From Sisyra terminalis (Eukaryota > Arthropoda > Insecta > Neuroptera > Sisyridae): DNA of 64,000 bases. Below are positions 50,228-62,149 of the stretch, one piece after another (the first letter of the stretch is position 1; each line of letters starts with the position of its first letter). The position numbers and the translations under genes are program-made. The notes under the pieces were generated by a model that was given only the letters and a program-made list of their open reading frames with translations, had not been told where the DNA came from and ran no database searches. Where the stretch lies: assembly GCA_958496175.1 (NCBI GenBank), contig OY292276.1, positions 55,069,080 through 55,133,079 of the forward strand, in the 5' to 3' direction.

Positions 50228-50590
50228 GCAAACAAAAAAAAGTGTGTTAATTCAAAATTCCAATCGAACCTTATCGCAAAGCTAATGGCATATTTGTTAA
50301 ACGAGGAACTTGGCAAACAAGAAAAAAATGGATAAGCGAATTTTTTTTCCTATTCCAATTCCTCTTTATGTGTAAATATATTTATATCGATTGCAAATTA
50401 AACAAGGACTCCACCTTCAGACATCTGGAAACACAATTTTTTTTTCGACTGATAACGGGCGACTTTATCGAAATTGAAACTTCGGAAAAGGTTGCGAAGG
50501 GAAATATTACGAACAATTTCAAATATTTAGACCAACGTTTGCGATAAAGAAAAATTTCAATGAAAAAAAACCTTTATTTTTCAAGGTAAA
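50228..50590. other. Gene-free stretch upstream of the BTB-BACK gene
   Basis: Probably 5' UTR intron or promoter-proximal DNA of the BTB-BACK gene. No further exon was recognised. Confidence 0.35.
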
Positions 50591-50594
50591 CCAA

Positions 50595-52180
50595 AAATAT
50601 TAAATTTCCCTCTTTTTAAATTGAAACAATGAACCGGTATTCAAGTGTTACGGAAAAACAAATGGTTGTTTGTTTAAATGGTGAAACAATATCATATCTC
50701 CAAAATTGTTTTTTCTAATTTTGGGAAGAAAATATAGGAATAGGATTTGGATAGAGATTTTTTTTGGCACAGAAAATGAATCGGAAAAATTACCAAAAGG
50801 GATCACTATTTTTAATCGGTTAGATTTATAAGGTATCTATTTTTAAAAGCATCTATTTTTTCTGGGCAGCATAAATTGGTTCCAATCTTGAACATTTTGC
50901 CAGGAAATCCTGGTACAGGATTCGAAATTTTAATGAAATTTGAGTCTCCAATTTTGATTTCACTAATCCGACATTTTTGTTGTCTACAGTTGAAGTAATA
51001 ATACAATGAGCTTACTGAATCCCAGAAGAGGTTAATTTACCCTTACCCTCCTTTTTTATTCCCTAAATGTATCGGTGTCCATGACTTCATAGACCAATAA
51101 AGAACTATAGTTTACCTTCGGAATTCTTTGAATTGTGCCTAAGCCATTACCGAAAGATCACTAAAGCAAATAAAATTCCCACTTTTATTGTTAGTTCATG
51201 ATAATGACCACATTTCTAATCGATTAGATTCATATGGTTTAGCAAAAATTAATCCAGAAAAGCATCTATTTTTCTGGAGAGCATAAATTGGTTCCCAACT
51301 TGAACGTTTTGCCAGGAAATTCTGGTACAGACTTTGAAGTTTTAATAAATTTCAGGTCTTCAATTTTGATTTCACTTACCCGAAATTTTTATTGTTTACA
51401 GTTGAAGTAATAATACAATGAGCATACTGAATTCCAGAAGAGTTAAATTTATCCTTATCCTCCTTATTTATTCCTTAAATGTATCGGTGTCCATGACTTG
51501 ATAGAACAATAGTTTACTTTAGATAATATTTATAATATGCCAAAACTAATATTTTTGAACTTTTCCGAAGTTAAATTTCCTTCTTTTTAAATTGAAACAA
51601 TGAACCGGTATTCAAGTGTTACGTAAAAACAAATGGTTGTTTGTTTATATGGTGAAACAATATCATATCTCCAAAATTGTTTTTTTCTAGTTTGAAGGGA
51701 AATATGGAAACAGAATTTGGATAGCGATTTCTTTTGCACAGAAAATTAATCGGAAAAATTACCAAAAGAGGTCACCAAAACAAATACAATTCCCGCTTTC
51801 ATTGTTAGTTCATGATAATGACCACATTTTTAATCGATAAGATTCATAAGGTTTAGCGAAAATTAATCCAGAAAAAAACATCTATTTTTCTGGAGAGCGT
51901 ATTTTTCAGGAAATCTTAGTACAGGCTTTGGAATTTCAATGAATTTCTGGCTTCCAATTTCGATTTAACTTATCCGAAATTTTTGTTCTTAACAGTTGAA
52001 GTAATATAATAATACAATGAGTTTACTGAATTCCAGAAGAGGTTAATTTACCCTTACCCCCCTTTTTTATTCCTTAAATGTATCGGTGTCCATGACTTGA
52101 TAGGCCAATGAAGAACCATGGTTTACTTTAGGCATTCTTTTTAATATGCCTAAGCCAAAATTTTTGAACTTTTCCAAAGT
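50595..52180. repeat. Irregular tandem array, three diverged copies
   Basis: TATCGGTGTCCATGACTT recurs at about 51071, 51483 and 52082. AATGAACCGGTATTCAAGTG recurs at about 50629 and 51599. CATCTATTTTTCTGG or a close variant recurs three times. Units differ by large indels, so the period varies (about 410 and 600). There is no coding capacity. Confidence 0.7.
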
Positions 52181-52264
52181 TAAAGCAAATGCTATCAAAA
52201 ATAAATAAATTTGATCTTAAAAGAAAACAATAACCGAAAGCATTATAAAGCCTTTTTTTACTTT

Positions 52265-53045
52265 TTTTTTCTTTAGGTTTAGGAATACGTTCGTAACGCT
52301 TTTATATTTTCTTTTGTTTTACAACGTTTTTCTACTGTCTCACAAAGTGTATATAGAAATCAATCTGCTCTATTAAACTATGGTAATCGTCATAAAAAAA
52401 ATAATTTTTCATTATTTTTTAGGCGTAAAAGTGCTTAAATTGATGGATTTTGGTTTGAATTAAAGTTTTCAATAAAAGTGCTACAAACTTATCCCACAAT
52501 CTAGTAATAACACTTAAAAGCTCAATTCCCGAAAAAATTAAACAAGTAAGCCACAAGGGCTTTAAAAGAAAAATAAATTTACTAAAAGGTACCTTCTAAT
52601 TAGTTATTCTCCGTATCCTATTCATCTTTACTGAGGTCTATATAGATAAACTTAAAAAAACATCTAGAAGGCTTAGTTATAAGATCGTAGCGCTTTTATA
52701 TTTTCTTTTGTTTTATGTTTTTCTACTGTTTCATAAAATGTATATAGAAATCATTGTGCTCTATAAAACTATGGTAATCGACCTTTTAATGAATTAAATT
52801 GGTGGACCTAAATTGCTGGATTTTTATTTGAATAAAAGTTTTCAAAAAAATGCTACAAATTTGTCCTCCAACCTAGTAGTAACACTTAAAAGCTCGATTC
52901 CCGAAAAATTTCAACAAATAAGCCACAAGAGCTTTAAAAAAAATTACTGAAAGACACCTTCGAATTAGTTATTCTCTTTATCTTATTCATCATTACCGAG
53001 AATTATATACTTAAACTTAAAAAGAACATCGAGAAGGCTTAGTTT
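52265..53045. repeat. Tandem duplication, unit about 394 bp
   Basis: GCTTTTATATTTTCTTTTGT recurs at 52298 and 52692. TGTATATAGAAATCA, AACTATGGTAATCG and ACACTTAAAAGCTC also recur in order. Two diverged copies, no coding capacity. Confidence 0.7.
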
Positions 53046-53605
53046 TGGTATACATAAATCACCGTTTTGAAGTAGGCTTTGGAAAGACTAGAACTTTATA
53101 GTCAAGTAAACTCTGGAAAAATTTTTACTAGGAAAGAAAACTTTTATAGTTTCGTAATACAGCCATTTCAATCGAAAGTGATAAAAACAAAAGAAAAAAT
53201 GTTTAAAGTTAAATACGAGAAAAAAAAAAGAAAAAATTGAAGAGCTAAACTAACAACAAGGATTTATCAAATAGGCTCCAATACAATTTTATCGCAAAAA
53301 ACAGTCGCCGACAATTGGCGCTGCAATTGCAAACTTTTCATAGAAAAAAAACGAAGATATTAGGATTCAATGATAGGAATTATTTCAATTCATGTAAAAG
53401 AATTAAAAGTATTGCCAGAAGATATGATCAAGCTGGCTTTGACTAAAGTATATAAATTAGTGTACTAATGTATGCCTTTTCATGGCCAACTGAGAAATTT
53501 GATTAGATAAAAAGCTTAATTTAAGCTATTTTTAACTTATCCAAAACTAAAGCTTTTTGTTAAACTTAATTTAGATTTATGAGATTTCCTCAATTTTTGT
53601 ATCAA
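53046..53605. other. Gene-free stretch
   Basis: AT-rich sequence without a recognisable gene. It borders the foldback that starts near 53611. Confidence 0.35.
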
Positions 53606-53610
53606 TAACA

Positions 53611-55045
53611 AAATTTAAATTTTTGGTACAACGTTTCGTCACTTTCGCAGCTTCTTCAGGTACTCAATTACAAACATCAAATTTTTAAATCCATGTAAAA
53701 TAATCTTTCTCATAATAATTCAATAAAATGTAAAAAAATAACACTGATCAAGAAGAAAAAATGTTTTTCTATGTAACAAGAAAAATTTTGGCTGATTCTG
53801 TTAGGAATTAAGATCAAGTAGAGTAGAATTTGTAGTCTAAACTTTAAGATACGAATAGTTTTATTGTAATATGATTTTTTTTTACTTTTCTTAAATTACA
53901 AACTATTTTAACAAAAATTAAATTTTTATCAATGTTATAATATTAATTTAAGTATTTTTTTACGATTTTCTCTTATATTTTGCGTCAGGAACGTTCTCTG
54001 TAATCCCCAGCAATAATCTGCTAGCATAGTTGGGCATCATTTTCCCTGGTATCGTTTTTCTATGGTAAAAATGTTGTGGTGGAATCTTTCGCCGTGTTCA
54101 TCACTAACGGCACCCAAGTTTGGGAGAAAAAAGTCTAAATGTGAATGTAAAAAATGTATTTTTAAGGACATATTGCAGCCTAATGCTTTATAATTTTCTA
54201 AAAGTTCCTCGACAATAGATTTATAGTCATTTGATCGGTGATTACCAAGGAAATTTTCAGTGATTTTTATAAGTGATTCCCAAGCTGGTTTTTCTAGATC
54301 ATCGAGTTGTTCTTTAAATATATCATCTTTTATCACTTGCCTGATTTGAGGACCTACAAACACACCTTCTTTAATCTTAGCGTCACTGATTTTAGGGAAT
54401 TTTTCATTTAGGTATTGAAATCCAGCGCCATTTTTATCCATTACTTTCACAAAGTTTTTTTTTTAACGTAATGGTTTTTCCTATCCCTACTGTCCCATTC
54501 ACAAAGAAAACAACAAAATTTTGTATACCCAAATTGCAATCCTAATAAAAGGGCAACAACTTTTAAATCTCCGCAAATTTTCCATTTATGTTCGTCATAT
54601 TTAATCTTTTCTAAAAGAAATTTCATTTTTTCATAGAATTCTTTCATGTTAGCACTATAACCTACCGGTACAGAGGGAAGATTATTACAATTGTAACAAA
54701 ACTGCCTTTAAGCTTGTTTTTGAAGCACCAATAAATAAACGCCACGCTTCAGTTTTGTATTGTATCCCCAAAATATTCATAACATCACAGACATTGTTAC
54801 AAAATATCACGGAAACTAGGCCTACTCAAATTAATATACATATGATTTTGTGGAGAGGTTAGGTAGATATTTCGAAATTACTGCTTACTTTTCTTGTTAC
54901 AAAATTTTGTTGGTCAGTGTATCATTATAACCTTAGTATTATAAGAATTATTATTTTACATGGACTTAAAAATTTGATGTTTGTAATTGAGTACCTGAAG
55001 AAGCTGCAAAAGTCGCGAAACATTGTACAAAAAATTTAATAAAAA
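53611..55045. mobile_element. Hammerhead-type inverted-repeat element carrying an orphan ORF remnant
   Basis: Arms at about 53611-53711 and 54945-55045 are inverted copies. The motif lies at 53626-53663 (minus) and 54991-55028 (plus): GTAC, CTGAAGA, extra A, a GCTGC/GTGGC-like stem, GAA, ACGT or ACAT, T, GTAC. Stem I is the self-complementary GTAC on both sides. The orientation is outward, as in the small foldbacks. The interior contains the broken minus-strand gene at 53960-54829 instead of a short loop. I did not find clear target duplications, so the outer limits are approximate. Confidence 0.55.
53960..54829 (-). pseudogene. Broken copy of an uncharacterised arthropod multi-copy ORF family
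   Basis: The minus-strand translation belongs to a family I recognise from repeated predicted proteins of many arthropods, with no function known to me. The order is CDVMNILGIQYKTEAWRLF (about 54740-54800), KICGDLKVVALLLGLQFGY with CCFLCEWDSR (54447-54647), then KIKEGVFVGPQIRQV and GCNMSLKIHFLHSHLDFF, SDEHGERFHHNIF and EKRYQGK (54037-54450). Damage includes a frameshift near 54681-54695 and a join in an A-run near 54447 that appears to delete a middle segment. A Trp codon after RYQGK is now stop TGA (54037-54039), followed by MLADYCWGLQR still readable, and a further frameshift precedes the final stop at 53960. It lies inside hammerhead-type inverted arms. Confidence 0.75.
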
Positions 55046-56608
55046 CATCAAATATTAAAAAGTATCCAGAAAATAAGAATCATTAATGTATAATAAAACC
55101 ATTTATAAGAATACCAGCAATGTTAACAAAATTTAAGACACAAAAATGGAGCAAATTTGACTTATTTAAAATTGGTCCTCAGTTTTCGCCGTAGATATAC
55201 GGCGTAAATCCATGTATTAGGTCAGGAAATATATACACATACAATATCTGACGGCATTGTCATTGAACGATTTTACGGCTCAACCATAAATATATGAGTC
55301 AATCTATTTAAACATCCGAGAATTAGATAAAATTTTATAGATTCCACAAGCGGGTTATTTCATGGAAACCAATTTTTCTTTTTGTGGTCTTCATTGAGGT
55401 GTGTTTTTCCACATTTCGATTCCACAACTCAAATTGAACGCAATTTCAATTCTTCCACCACGAATGTCTAAGTTGCGATCGATTTCAAGTTTGAGAAATA
55501 TTTAATTTTAAACCGCTCTTATCTCTGTTATGTTTACAATATTTGCTCAATAAGATAAAAGTAAATGATCTTTAATATTTAGTAAATATACCTAAAGAAA
55601 ACGAAGCCGGTTTGTCTCGAACAAAAATAATAACAAAAAAAAAAGATTACAGGTTAAGTAGATTAATTAAATAATTTCCAATATAAATAATGAATTAATT
55701 TGTTTATTTATGGCTATTAGCCACCGGTTAAACTACGATTTTTCATTTTATAGATTAGATTAAAGTTACACCACTTGAAAGATAATCCGAATAAAGGCAA
55801 ATAAAAACCATAGCCAAAAGATTGGTCATCGCTATAATTAAAGATTTTTCCTAGAATCATATCTTAATTTTTTTAAATTCAATCAAAGCAAACTATGAGT
55901 TGTGCAATAATGAGTATCCAAAGCGTACTAAGATTTCTTTTTTGGGCCTTGCCTAATTAATATAGTGACACAATTTTAAAATTTTATTTTCCCCCCTCAA
56001 TGAGCAAAATTTTAAGGGATGAAATAATTTAAATTTTTAAACTTCCATCTGATAAAAGTTAGTACCTACACAAATCTTTTATCCATCTCTAAACTCTTTT
56101 GAAAAGCCTTTAGTACGTTTTAATTTGTCATGGTATTCTAAGTAGGCTTAGCGATGATCTCAGCTGACTTTGATAACAAAAAAAATTCTGCAAAATGAGT
56201 TGTCTCTTTTTTAAATCAATGTTCGTTTTTTAAATCTTTTTTTAAGTCATTCTTTTTTAAATATTAAATTAATACATGGACTTACGTCGTAACATATATC
56301 TATGGCGGAAACTAAGGACCAATTTTAAATAAGTCAATTTTGCTCCGTTTTTGTGTCTTAAATTTTGTTAACATTGCTGGTATTCTTATCCATGGTTTTA
56401 TTATGCATTAATGATTCTTATTTTTTGGATACTTTTTAATATTTGATGTTTTTATTAAATTTTTTGTACAATGTTTCGCCACTTTCGCTGCTTCTTCAGG
56501 TACTCAATTACAAACAACAAATTTTTAAATCCATGTAAAATAATCTTTCTCTCAATAATTCAATAAAATGTAAAATAATAATTCTTATAATACTAAGGTT
56601 ATAATGTT
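54928..56608. repeat. Long inverted repeat, arms about 300 bp
   Basis: The segment 54928-55225 is repeated in inverted orientation at 56275-56608. Shared landmarks include ATACCAGCAATGTTAACAAA and TTGACTTATTTAAAATTGGT. Each arm contains a hammerhead-like motif. The 1.05 kb between them (55226-56274) shows no gene. This may be two insertions of one repeat in opposite orientation rather than a single element. Confidence 0.65.
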
Positions 56609-56745
56609 TTTTTTTTACATTTTATTGAATTATTATGAGAAAGATTATTTTACATGGATTTAAAAATTTGTTGTTTGTAATTGAGTACCTGAAGAAGCTG
56701 CAAAAGTGGCGAAACGTTGTACCAAAAATTATTTTACGAAATTTT
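56460..56745. mobile_element. Hammerhead-type foldback (same family as 53611-55045), empty
   Basis: Motifs face outward at 56466-56503 (minus) and 56686-56723 (plus). The plus copy is the best in the window: GTAC, CTGAAGA, extra A, GCTGC-AAAA-GTGGC, GAA, ACGT, T, GTAC. The arms also share TTACATGGATTTAAAAATTTG. The centre is only about 60-100 bp, without cargo. Confidence 0.65.
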
Positions 56746-56749
56746 AAAT

Positions 56750-58130
56750 TTTCTTGAAAAATATAATCCAGTCATACCCTCATGAGGTTAGTTACAAAAA
56801 CGGTACCAAGTTAAAAAAAAATCCGAGAAAAAGTGTTTTTTTTTTTTCAATGAAACTTGTGAAAAAATATGAACGACTAAAAATGAGAAGAAATTTTTTA
56901 AACTTTTCTTTCTTTTTCATCCCAAAGGTTGATTATAATGTGGTTCTTATAGTAAGCTTTTAAATGATGAAATTTTCTATTAAAATTACGTTTAGTTTTT
57001 AAACATTATGAACATTTGAAAAAGCTACACTTTGAATGCATAAATTGCGTTTCCAAATTTTATATTTTTATTATCCTTAATATAATAGTTTAGATGGAAC
57101 GTAACCTGTTATTCAGTTACAATATTGTTATTTATAGGTAGACAATTGAACGTAAATAATCAAAGTTCACTTACTAATATATACAATTTGTAGATATTCT
57201 GTTGTTATTCAAGCCTACTACAATCCCGAGCCAATGAATGTGTGTAAAAAATTATAAATCCTCTTAAGTAAGTTAATATAAATTAACTTTTCTAGAAATC
57301 GTTTATAACATAGCTAAGCACTATTAAATATAACATTTGGCAATACTCTTGAAAGTGTATATATAGTTTCAGATAACGCCTAAAACTCAATTGGGTATAT
57401 CTCAGAGGATCCGAGGAAATTTGTATCACTTTAATTGAATTACAAAATTTAATTGATATCGGTAGTAATACCACAATTTTCATTATCAATATTGATAAAT
57501 TTCAATAGACATTTACTTATACTTGGTTATAACAAATTAAGTGCGTTTTTTAAATATGCATTTTATTTTACATATTTATATTCATACCCATTAGAGCATT
57601 GAACATATTAAAACCAATATGCATACAATAACTAATAAAATCTCTTTAAATCATGAGTTTTTATACATACATCAATATTTCTTAAGACATTTGTATTTTT
57701 ATTGATTTTTTTCTGATTTTTTAATGGGAAAATGAAGGTTTAAATATGTTTCTTTTAAATTAATTTTTCAGCCCTCTAGTGACTTACTTTGTGACCAGGT
57801 ACCCACAATAGTTATGGTGGTTTTGATTTTTTGTTATTCTTTAATACTGGTCCTGATTTTACAAATATATTCACAAAAAATATTCCTGAAATCCCATCAC
57901 CGTTTTGGCTATAATTCTAAGAAAATCAGCATGAAAATTATTAAATGATTGGTTCTATTTTATTGATGTACTGGAAACATTGAACCTTTTAGGGGGCGGC
58001 ATTGTTTATCATAATACTCTTTCAATAAGATTTACTAATAAAAATCACACAAAATATGAATTAAACTATGAAATTGAAACTTAAATTCAATTAATAAAAT
58101 ACTCAAATTCAAACGGTTGCTATGCTTTTT
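56750..58130. other. AT-rich gene-free stretch
   Basis: No gene is recognised. Frames at 56754-56963 and 57292-57489 have low complexity. Confidence 0.4.
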
Positions 58131-58132
58131 AT

Positions 58133-59112
58133 AAATAACATGGGATTTTTGCATTTTTTGCAGTTAATTTTTTTTTTCACGGAAACAAATTTAGCTAAAA
58201 ATATTTGAACAGCTATTTCTTGTAGGAAATCTCCACAAAAAAAATCTGAATCCTCTTTACCGTTTAAAAGTTATTCAACAATAAAGAAGTATTCATAGTC
58301 AAATTCATCTTTTTTTTTTAATTTTCACCATAATTTTTATTTACATCAATCTAAATTTATACAGATAAATAATAAAATAAATAAATACAAAAGTTGGATC
58401 TAAAATAAAGTATATTATTGTTATAAATAATAGTATCAAAATATTTATTGTACTTTTTTCATCCTATAATTTTTTTGTCAAACATTCTTTAGTTGCAGTG
58501 GGATATTTGGCTCTGTATTCACTTGCAACTTGAATCAAATATTGTTTTTAATCTTTTTGAGTAGTTGATCTATTGATATAATCTTGTGTTAATTGAACAG
58601 CTCTTCCGGCGACATCGTTTACTACCTGCAGATTATTAATAATTGCCAGTCCATTTAAATAAGTATCATTGCTAATCCACGTATCAGCATTAGTTTCTAA
58701 AAAAATCTTTAATACTATCAAATCTATCGAAAAATTTCAACGAATTCGAATTAATAAATTAACCAATATCCTTCTTTTCTAAATTTTTAATCTCACCATC
58801 TGTATTAATAATATAACGTTTGAACGAATCAAATTCTGAATCTTCACAATTTTTTAACGCTACAACCATCGTTTTTTGCAAACAAAAAGCGATAGTACAT
58901 AAAAAAAATAGGAAAACAATGAATTTAACTATGAATACTTCTTTATTGTTGAATAACTTTTAAACGGTAAAGTTTATCGAAAAGAGAATTCAGATCTTTT
59001 TTGTAGAGCGTTAAATTTCCTACAAGAAATAGCTGTTCAAATATTTTTAGCTAAATTTGTTTCCGTGAAAAAAAAAAATAACTGCAAAAAATGCAAAAAT
59101 CCCATGTTATTT
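58133..59112 (-). mobile_element. Inverted-repeat DNA element with an orphan ORF remnant
   Basis: Inverted arms of about 180-200 bp (58133-58312 and 58910-59112) share AAATAACATGGGATTTTTGC at the tips, and the inner stretch AACTTTTAAACGGTAAAG pairs between arms. The 600-bp interior carries the broken ORF at 58464-58905. Terminal repeats plus an internal ORF is a DNA-transposon layout. The ORF is not a known transposase to me and target duplications were not seen. Confidence 0.65.
58464..58905 (-). pseudogene. Broken copy of a second uncharacterised arthropod transposon-associated ORF family
   Basis: Minus-strand segments read CEDSEFDSFKRYIINTDGEI (upstream part), then SNSLKFFDRFDSIKDF, then ETNADTWISNDTYLNG with LQVVNDVAGRAVQLTQDY, then QYLIQVASEYRAKYPTATKE before a stop at 58464. 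I recognise the VND-A-R-V-L block and the following Q-LIQV-E-R--YP as a conserved end of a repeated family in insects and crustaceans whose function I do not know. Defects are a TAA after KKDIG, a frameshift near DFF, and a TAA within the TTQKD-KQYL region. Inactive. Confidence 0.65.
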
Positions 59113-59159
59113 AAATGGGAAATGTATTATGATTTAGGAACGGGTTAATGTGAATATTA

Positions 59160-59640
59160 AGGGCTGGTCTGGGTCTGATATTTTTTTTAGGTCATAACCT
59201 GAAAATTTGGGGGGCGTTTGCAGAACAAAACCCAATTTGGAAAATAACGGGCACCCTACTGTGTATCAACATTTATAAGACATCCATCATATACAATGAT
59301 ATAGCCTTGAACTCAAAAAAAGGTTCTGAATCGCTCTATTTCGATAAGAGTACAATGAACTGCAACCCATATATTTAAAAGTAATAAACGACGTTTTGAT
59401 ACAATATTTTAATGATCCAAGACGCAGAGGAATCTCAAATATATTTATGAATGACGGTGTATCTTGTCATTATACCCAGTGCATAAAAAACAAATTTATC
59501 ATTTCCGGAATTTCAACTTTCTTTGCCGGGTAATTCCTCTGATCAAATCCTATTGAGAATTAGTGAAGTATCCTCAAAACCTAATACCACAATTCCCCTA
59601 AGACTTCTTTAGATGATCAATAATCTAACATTATCAATAT
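59160..59640 (+). pseudogene. Tc1-like transposase remnant
   Basis: On the plus strand, 59441-59520 translates to IFMNDGVSCHYTQCIKN followed by FIISGISTFFAG. The next codons give NPIEN near 59547-59561 and SILKT soon after. This matches the second catalytic Asp (usually D-G-x-x-C-H) and the P-IEN catalytic region of Tc1/mariner transposases. Several in-frame stops interrupt it. Upstream to 59160 only weak similarity remains. I did not locate terminal repeats. Confidence 0.7.
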
Positions 59641-59664
59641 AAAGCAATACTATATTACAATTAA

Positions 59665-60301
59665 GAGGGAATTCTGGTCTAAGAATTTGAAAAAAACAAT
59701 TTTTTTTTGCATATTTTGAAAGTTTAGACATTCAAAAATATGATTCTAAAAGGATTTTTCATAAATTCGAATTATTTTTGGAGATACAGCCGATTTAGAT
59801 ACAAACGAAACTAAAATTGACCGCTCTGAACTACGAGCTTCTGCAAGAACTTCCCAAGACCTGAATTATGAGAAGGAGGAAGGCCCAATGTATGGATCTG
59901 AGTGTGGATGTGAGTATTACATATTAATTTCAGAGTTATTCCATTAGAATTGATTCCTAAACTTTAAACGAGTTTTTCTCGAAACTACTTTGTTTGAGGT
60001 GGTTGACATGATATTTCAAGTTCTACTGAACCGATTCCTTCGAAATTTGGTATATATCTTGTTTATACAACTCTCCATCGTGTCTGCTTTGGATTTCAAA
60101 AAATTTTGATTTTAAGTATTTTTAAAAAATTCGGAAAAGTTGAAAAAAGTTGGGTTTCTCGTTATTTTTGTTTTATTTTTGTTTATATTCTCAAAATGTC
60201 AATAAAAACATATAAAAAATAGATACTGTAAATGTTTTTCATTTTTTTTATCTTACTTGAAAAAATGCTTAAAATTCAGGCTTCTAGACCAGAATACCCC
60301 C
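59665..60301. mobile_element. TTAA-flanked inverted-repeat element (Kolobok-like MITE)
   Basis: TTAA at 59661-59664 and 60302-60305 flank a 637-bp element. The left end is GAGGGAATTCTGGTCTAAG and the right end, reverse complemented, is GGGGGTATTCTGGTCTAGAA. It has the same target type as 4260-4964 but different ends. Inner sequence includes TTTTTCTCGAAACTAC and a run of weak inverted repeats. No transposase is present. Confidence 0.75.
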
Positions 60302-60305
60302 TTAA

Positions 60306-61260
60306 TGGAGTGATAAATTGTATCAATAACATTCCAACGAGAATACGGGTTGCTTTGAAGAATAGAGGTGGGTTGACGAAATATTAGTTTAAATGAAAAA
60401 AATTAAAGGTATTTTTAAAAAATGAATATTAAATATGTATGAAAACAAGTCTGTGGATTATTAAATAACATTTTAAAACAAAGTTTGAACAAAAACAACA
60501 ATAAAAGTATATATTAGTATGTTTATGATTCAAATCAAAGAAAATATAGGTTTCCTCTTACAAAAGCTCAACTTTACTCTACATTCCACCAAAAGCTCAC
60601 CACTAAGTCCACGTTTAACCCAATTTTTCAAGTGAAACCATAACAATGCATGTCCAAATAAAAAAAACCTTAGACGGCTTCTTGTTATTTTTTTTTTCTT
60701 AATCACTTGTTGAACCAATTGATTTTCATTCGCTCGTTTCATCGTTAATTTGCTCCTTATCTCATTCCCGTCTCACCCCACTGCCCTCCACCAATTCTCT
60801 CCAGTGGCCTTAGCGGCGGTAGTGTGAAGCAAAAAGTATGATATCAGCAAACCGGAAATTGTAAAGTGTGAATTTTCCTCTGAAACTTCAAACTTGGATG
60901 TTAATTTTTACAATCAAAGCGTTCGTTTGTTTATGGCATTGAAAAAGCCAAGAGCAAGAGCAAATGTTTCAAGTACGTATTTTCAATTTTCCTCAATTGA
61001 TTTACGATTGCAAGCAAATATTTGTTGAGGGAAAACGGGCAAATAATGGCGTTAATCGATTGGTCAAGTCAATGTCAATATTTGAAGCCTTAACGCTCAA
61101 CAATTAACACCTAATCGTTAAATAAAAAGAAATTTTAAAAGAAAAATGTAATCATTATCGTTTATTCATAATATGCCGTCACTGGGGAATATATTATACA
61201 GATTTAGTTCTATAACGGATTTTCGTTTGCCAAAAGTTTTCAACACTTTTAAATCTACTA
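60306..61260. other. Gene-free stretch
   Basis: No supportable gene. A minus-strand frame at 60530-60742 lacks a domain. Confidence 0.35.
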
Positions 61261-61265
61261 TTTCG

Positions 61266-61905
61266 TTGAAAATTTAAGCCATGTTACAATAAGCGATAGT
61301 CAATTGTTTTGTTTTTTCAACTAAGCTTTTGGTGTGAGCTTTATCGTATAGAAAAATAGAAATATTAAGCCAGCGTAACTATTACATTTTCCTTTGTTTC
61401 CAAAGCTCTTCATAACTGTTATCATATTTTTTATAACAAATGAGGTCCAATAAATTTAATTTAGTTAGTCCTCTGCATTATAGACTATAGTCCATCAATT
61501 ATAGTCACTCGATTTGTGAAACTTTAAAGTCTTTCTTTCCTTTTTCCATATTTAGCCACATATTCTTCCATCTAAAAAATTTATTCGTAGTTGAAAATTT
61601 AAGCCATGTTTCAATAAGCGATAGTCAATTGTTTTGTTCTTTTCAAAAGCTTTTGGTGTGAGTTTTATTGTATAGAAAAATAGGAATATCAAACAAGTTT
61701 GATTATTGCATTTTCCTTTACTTCCAAAGCTCTTTCATATCAGTAAACATAGTTTTCATAACAAAAGAGGTCCAATTAATTTATTCTAGTAAGTCTTCAG
61801 CATTATAGACTATAGTGCATCAATTATAGTCACTTGATTTGTGAAATTTCAAAGTCTTTCTTTCTCTTTTCCATTTTAGTTACATTCTTCCTTCTAAAAA
61901 ATTAT
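61266..61905. repeat. Tandem duplication, unit about 325 bp
   Basis: TTGAAAATTTAAGCCATGTT starts both copies (61266 and 61591). CGATAGTCAATTGTTTTGTT and TATAGACTATAG also recur. No coding capacity. Confidence 0.8.
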
Positions 61906-61909
61906 CGGT

Positions 61910-62127
61910 CAATGTGTATTTTAGCACACTCACAATCTGGCAACGTTGCATTTTCGAATTTGTTTTTAATTTAATTCGCGATTAAATCGGTCCATAATGA
62001 AAATTTAGCCACAAAAGAGGGAATTTTACCATATTAGAATTGAATTTACGAAAATATCGCGAATTAAATTAAAAATCAAGTCGAAAATGCAACGTTGCCA
62101 AAGTGTGGGTGTGCTAAAGTACACTTG
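61910..62127. mobile_element. Small MITE with about 75-bp inverted repeats
   Basis: The element runs from CAATGTGTATTTTAGCACAC to the complement ending TACACTTG. The arms share GGCAACGTTGC and TTTTTAATTTAATTCGCGAT. It is 218 bp, with a centre of about 80 bp. The target duplication is not clear. Confidence 0.75.
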
Positions 62128-62149
62128 AGCCAAATTATCTTTTTGCAGC

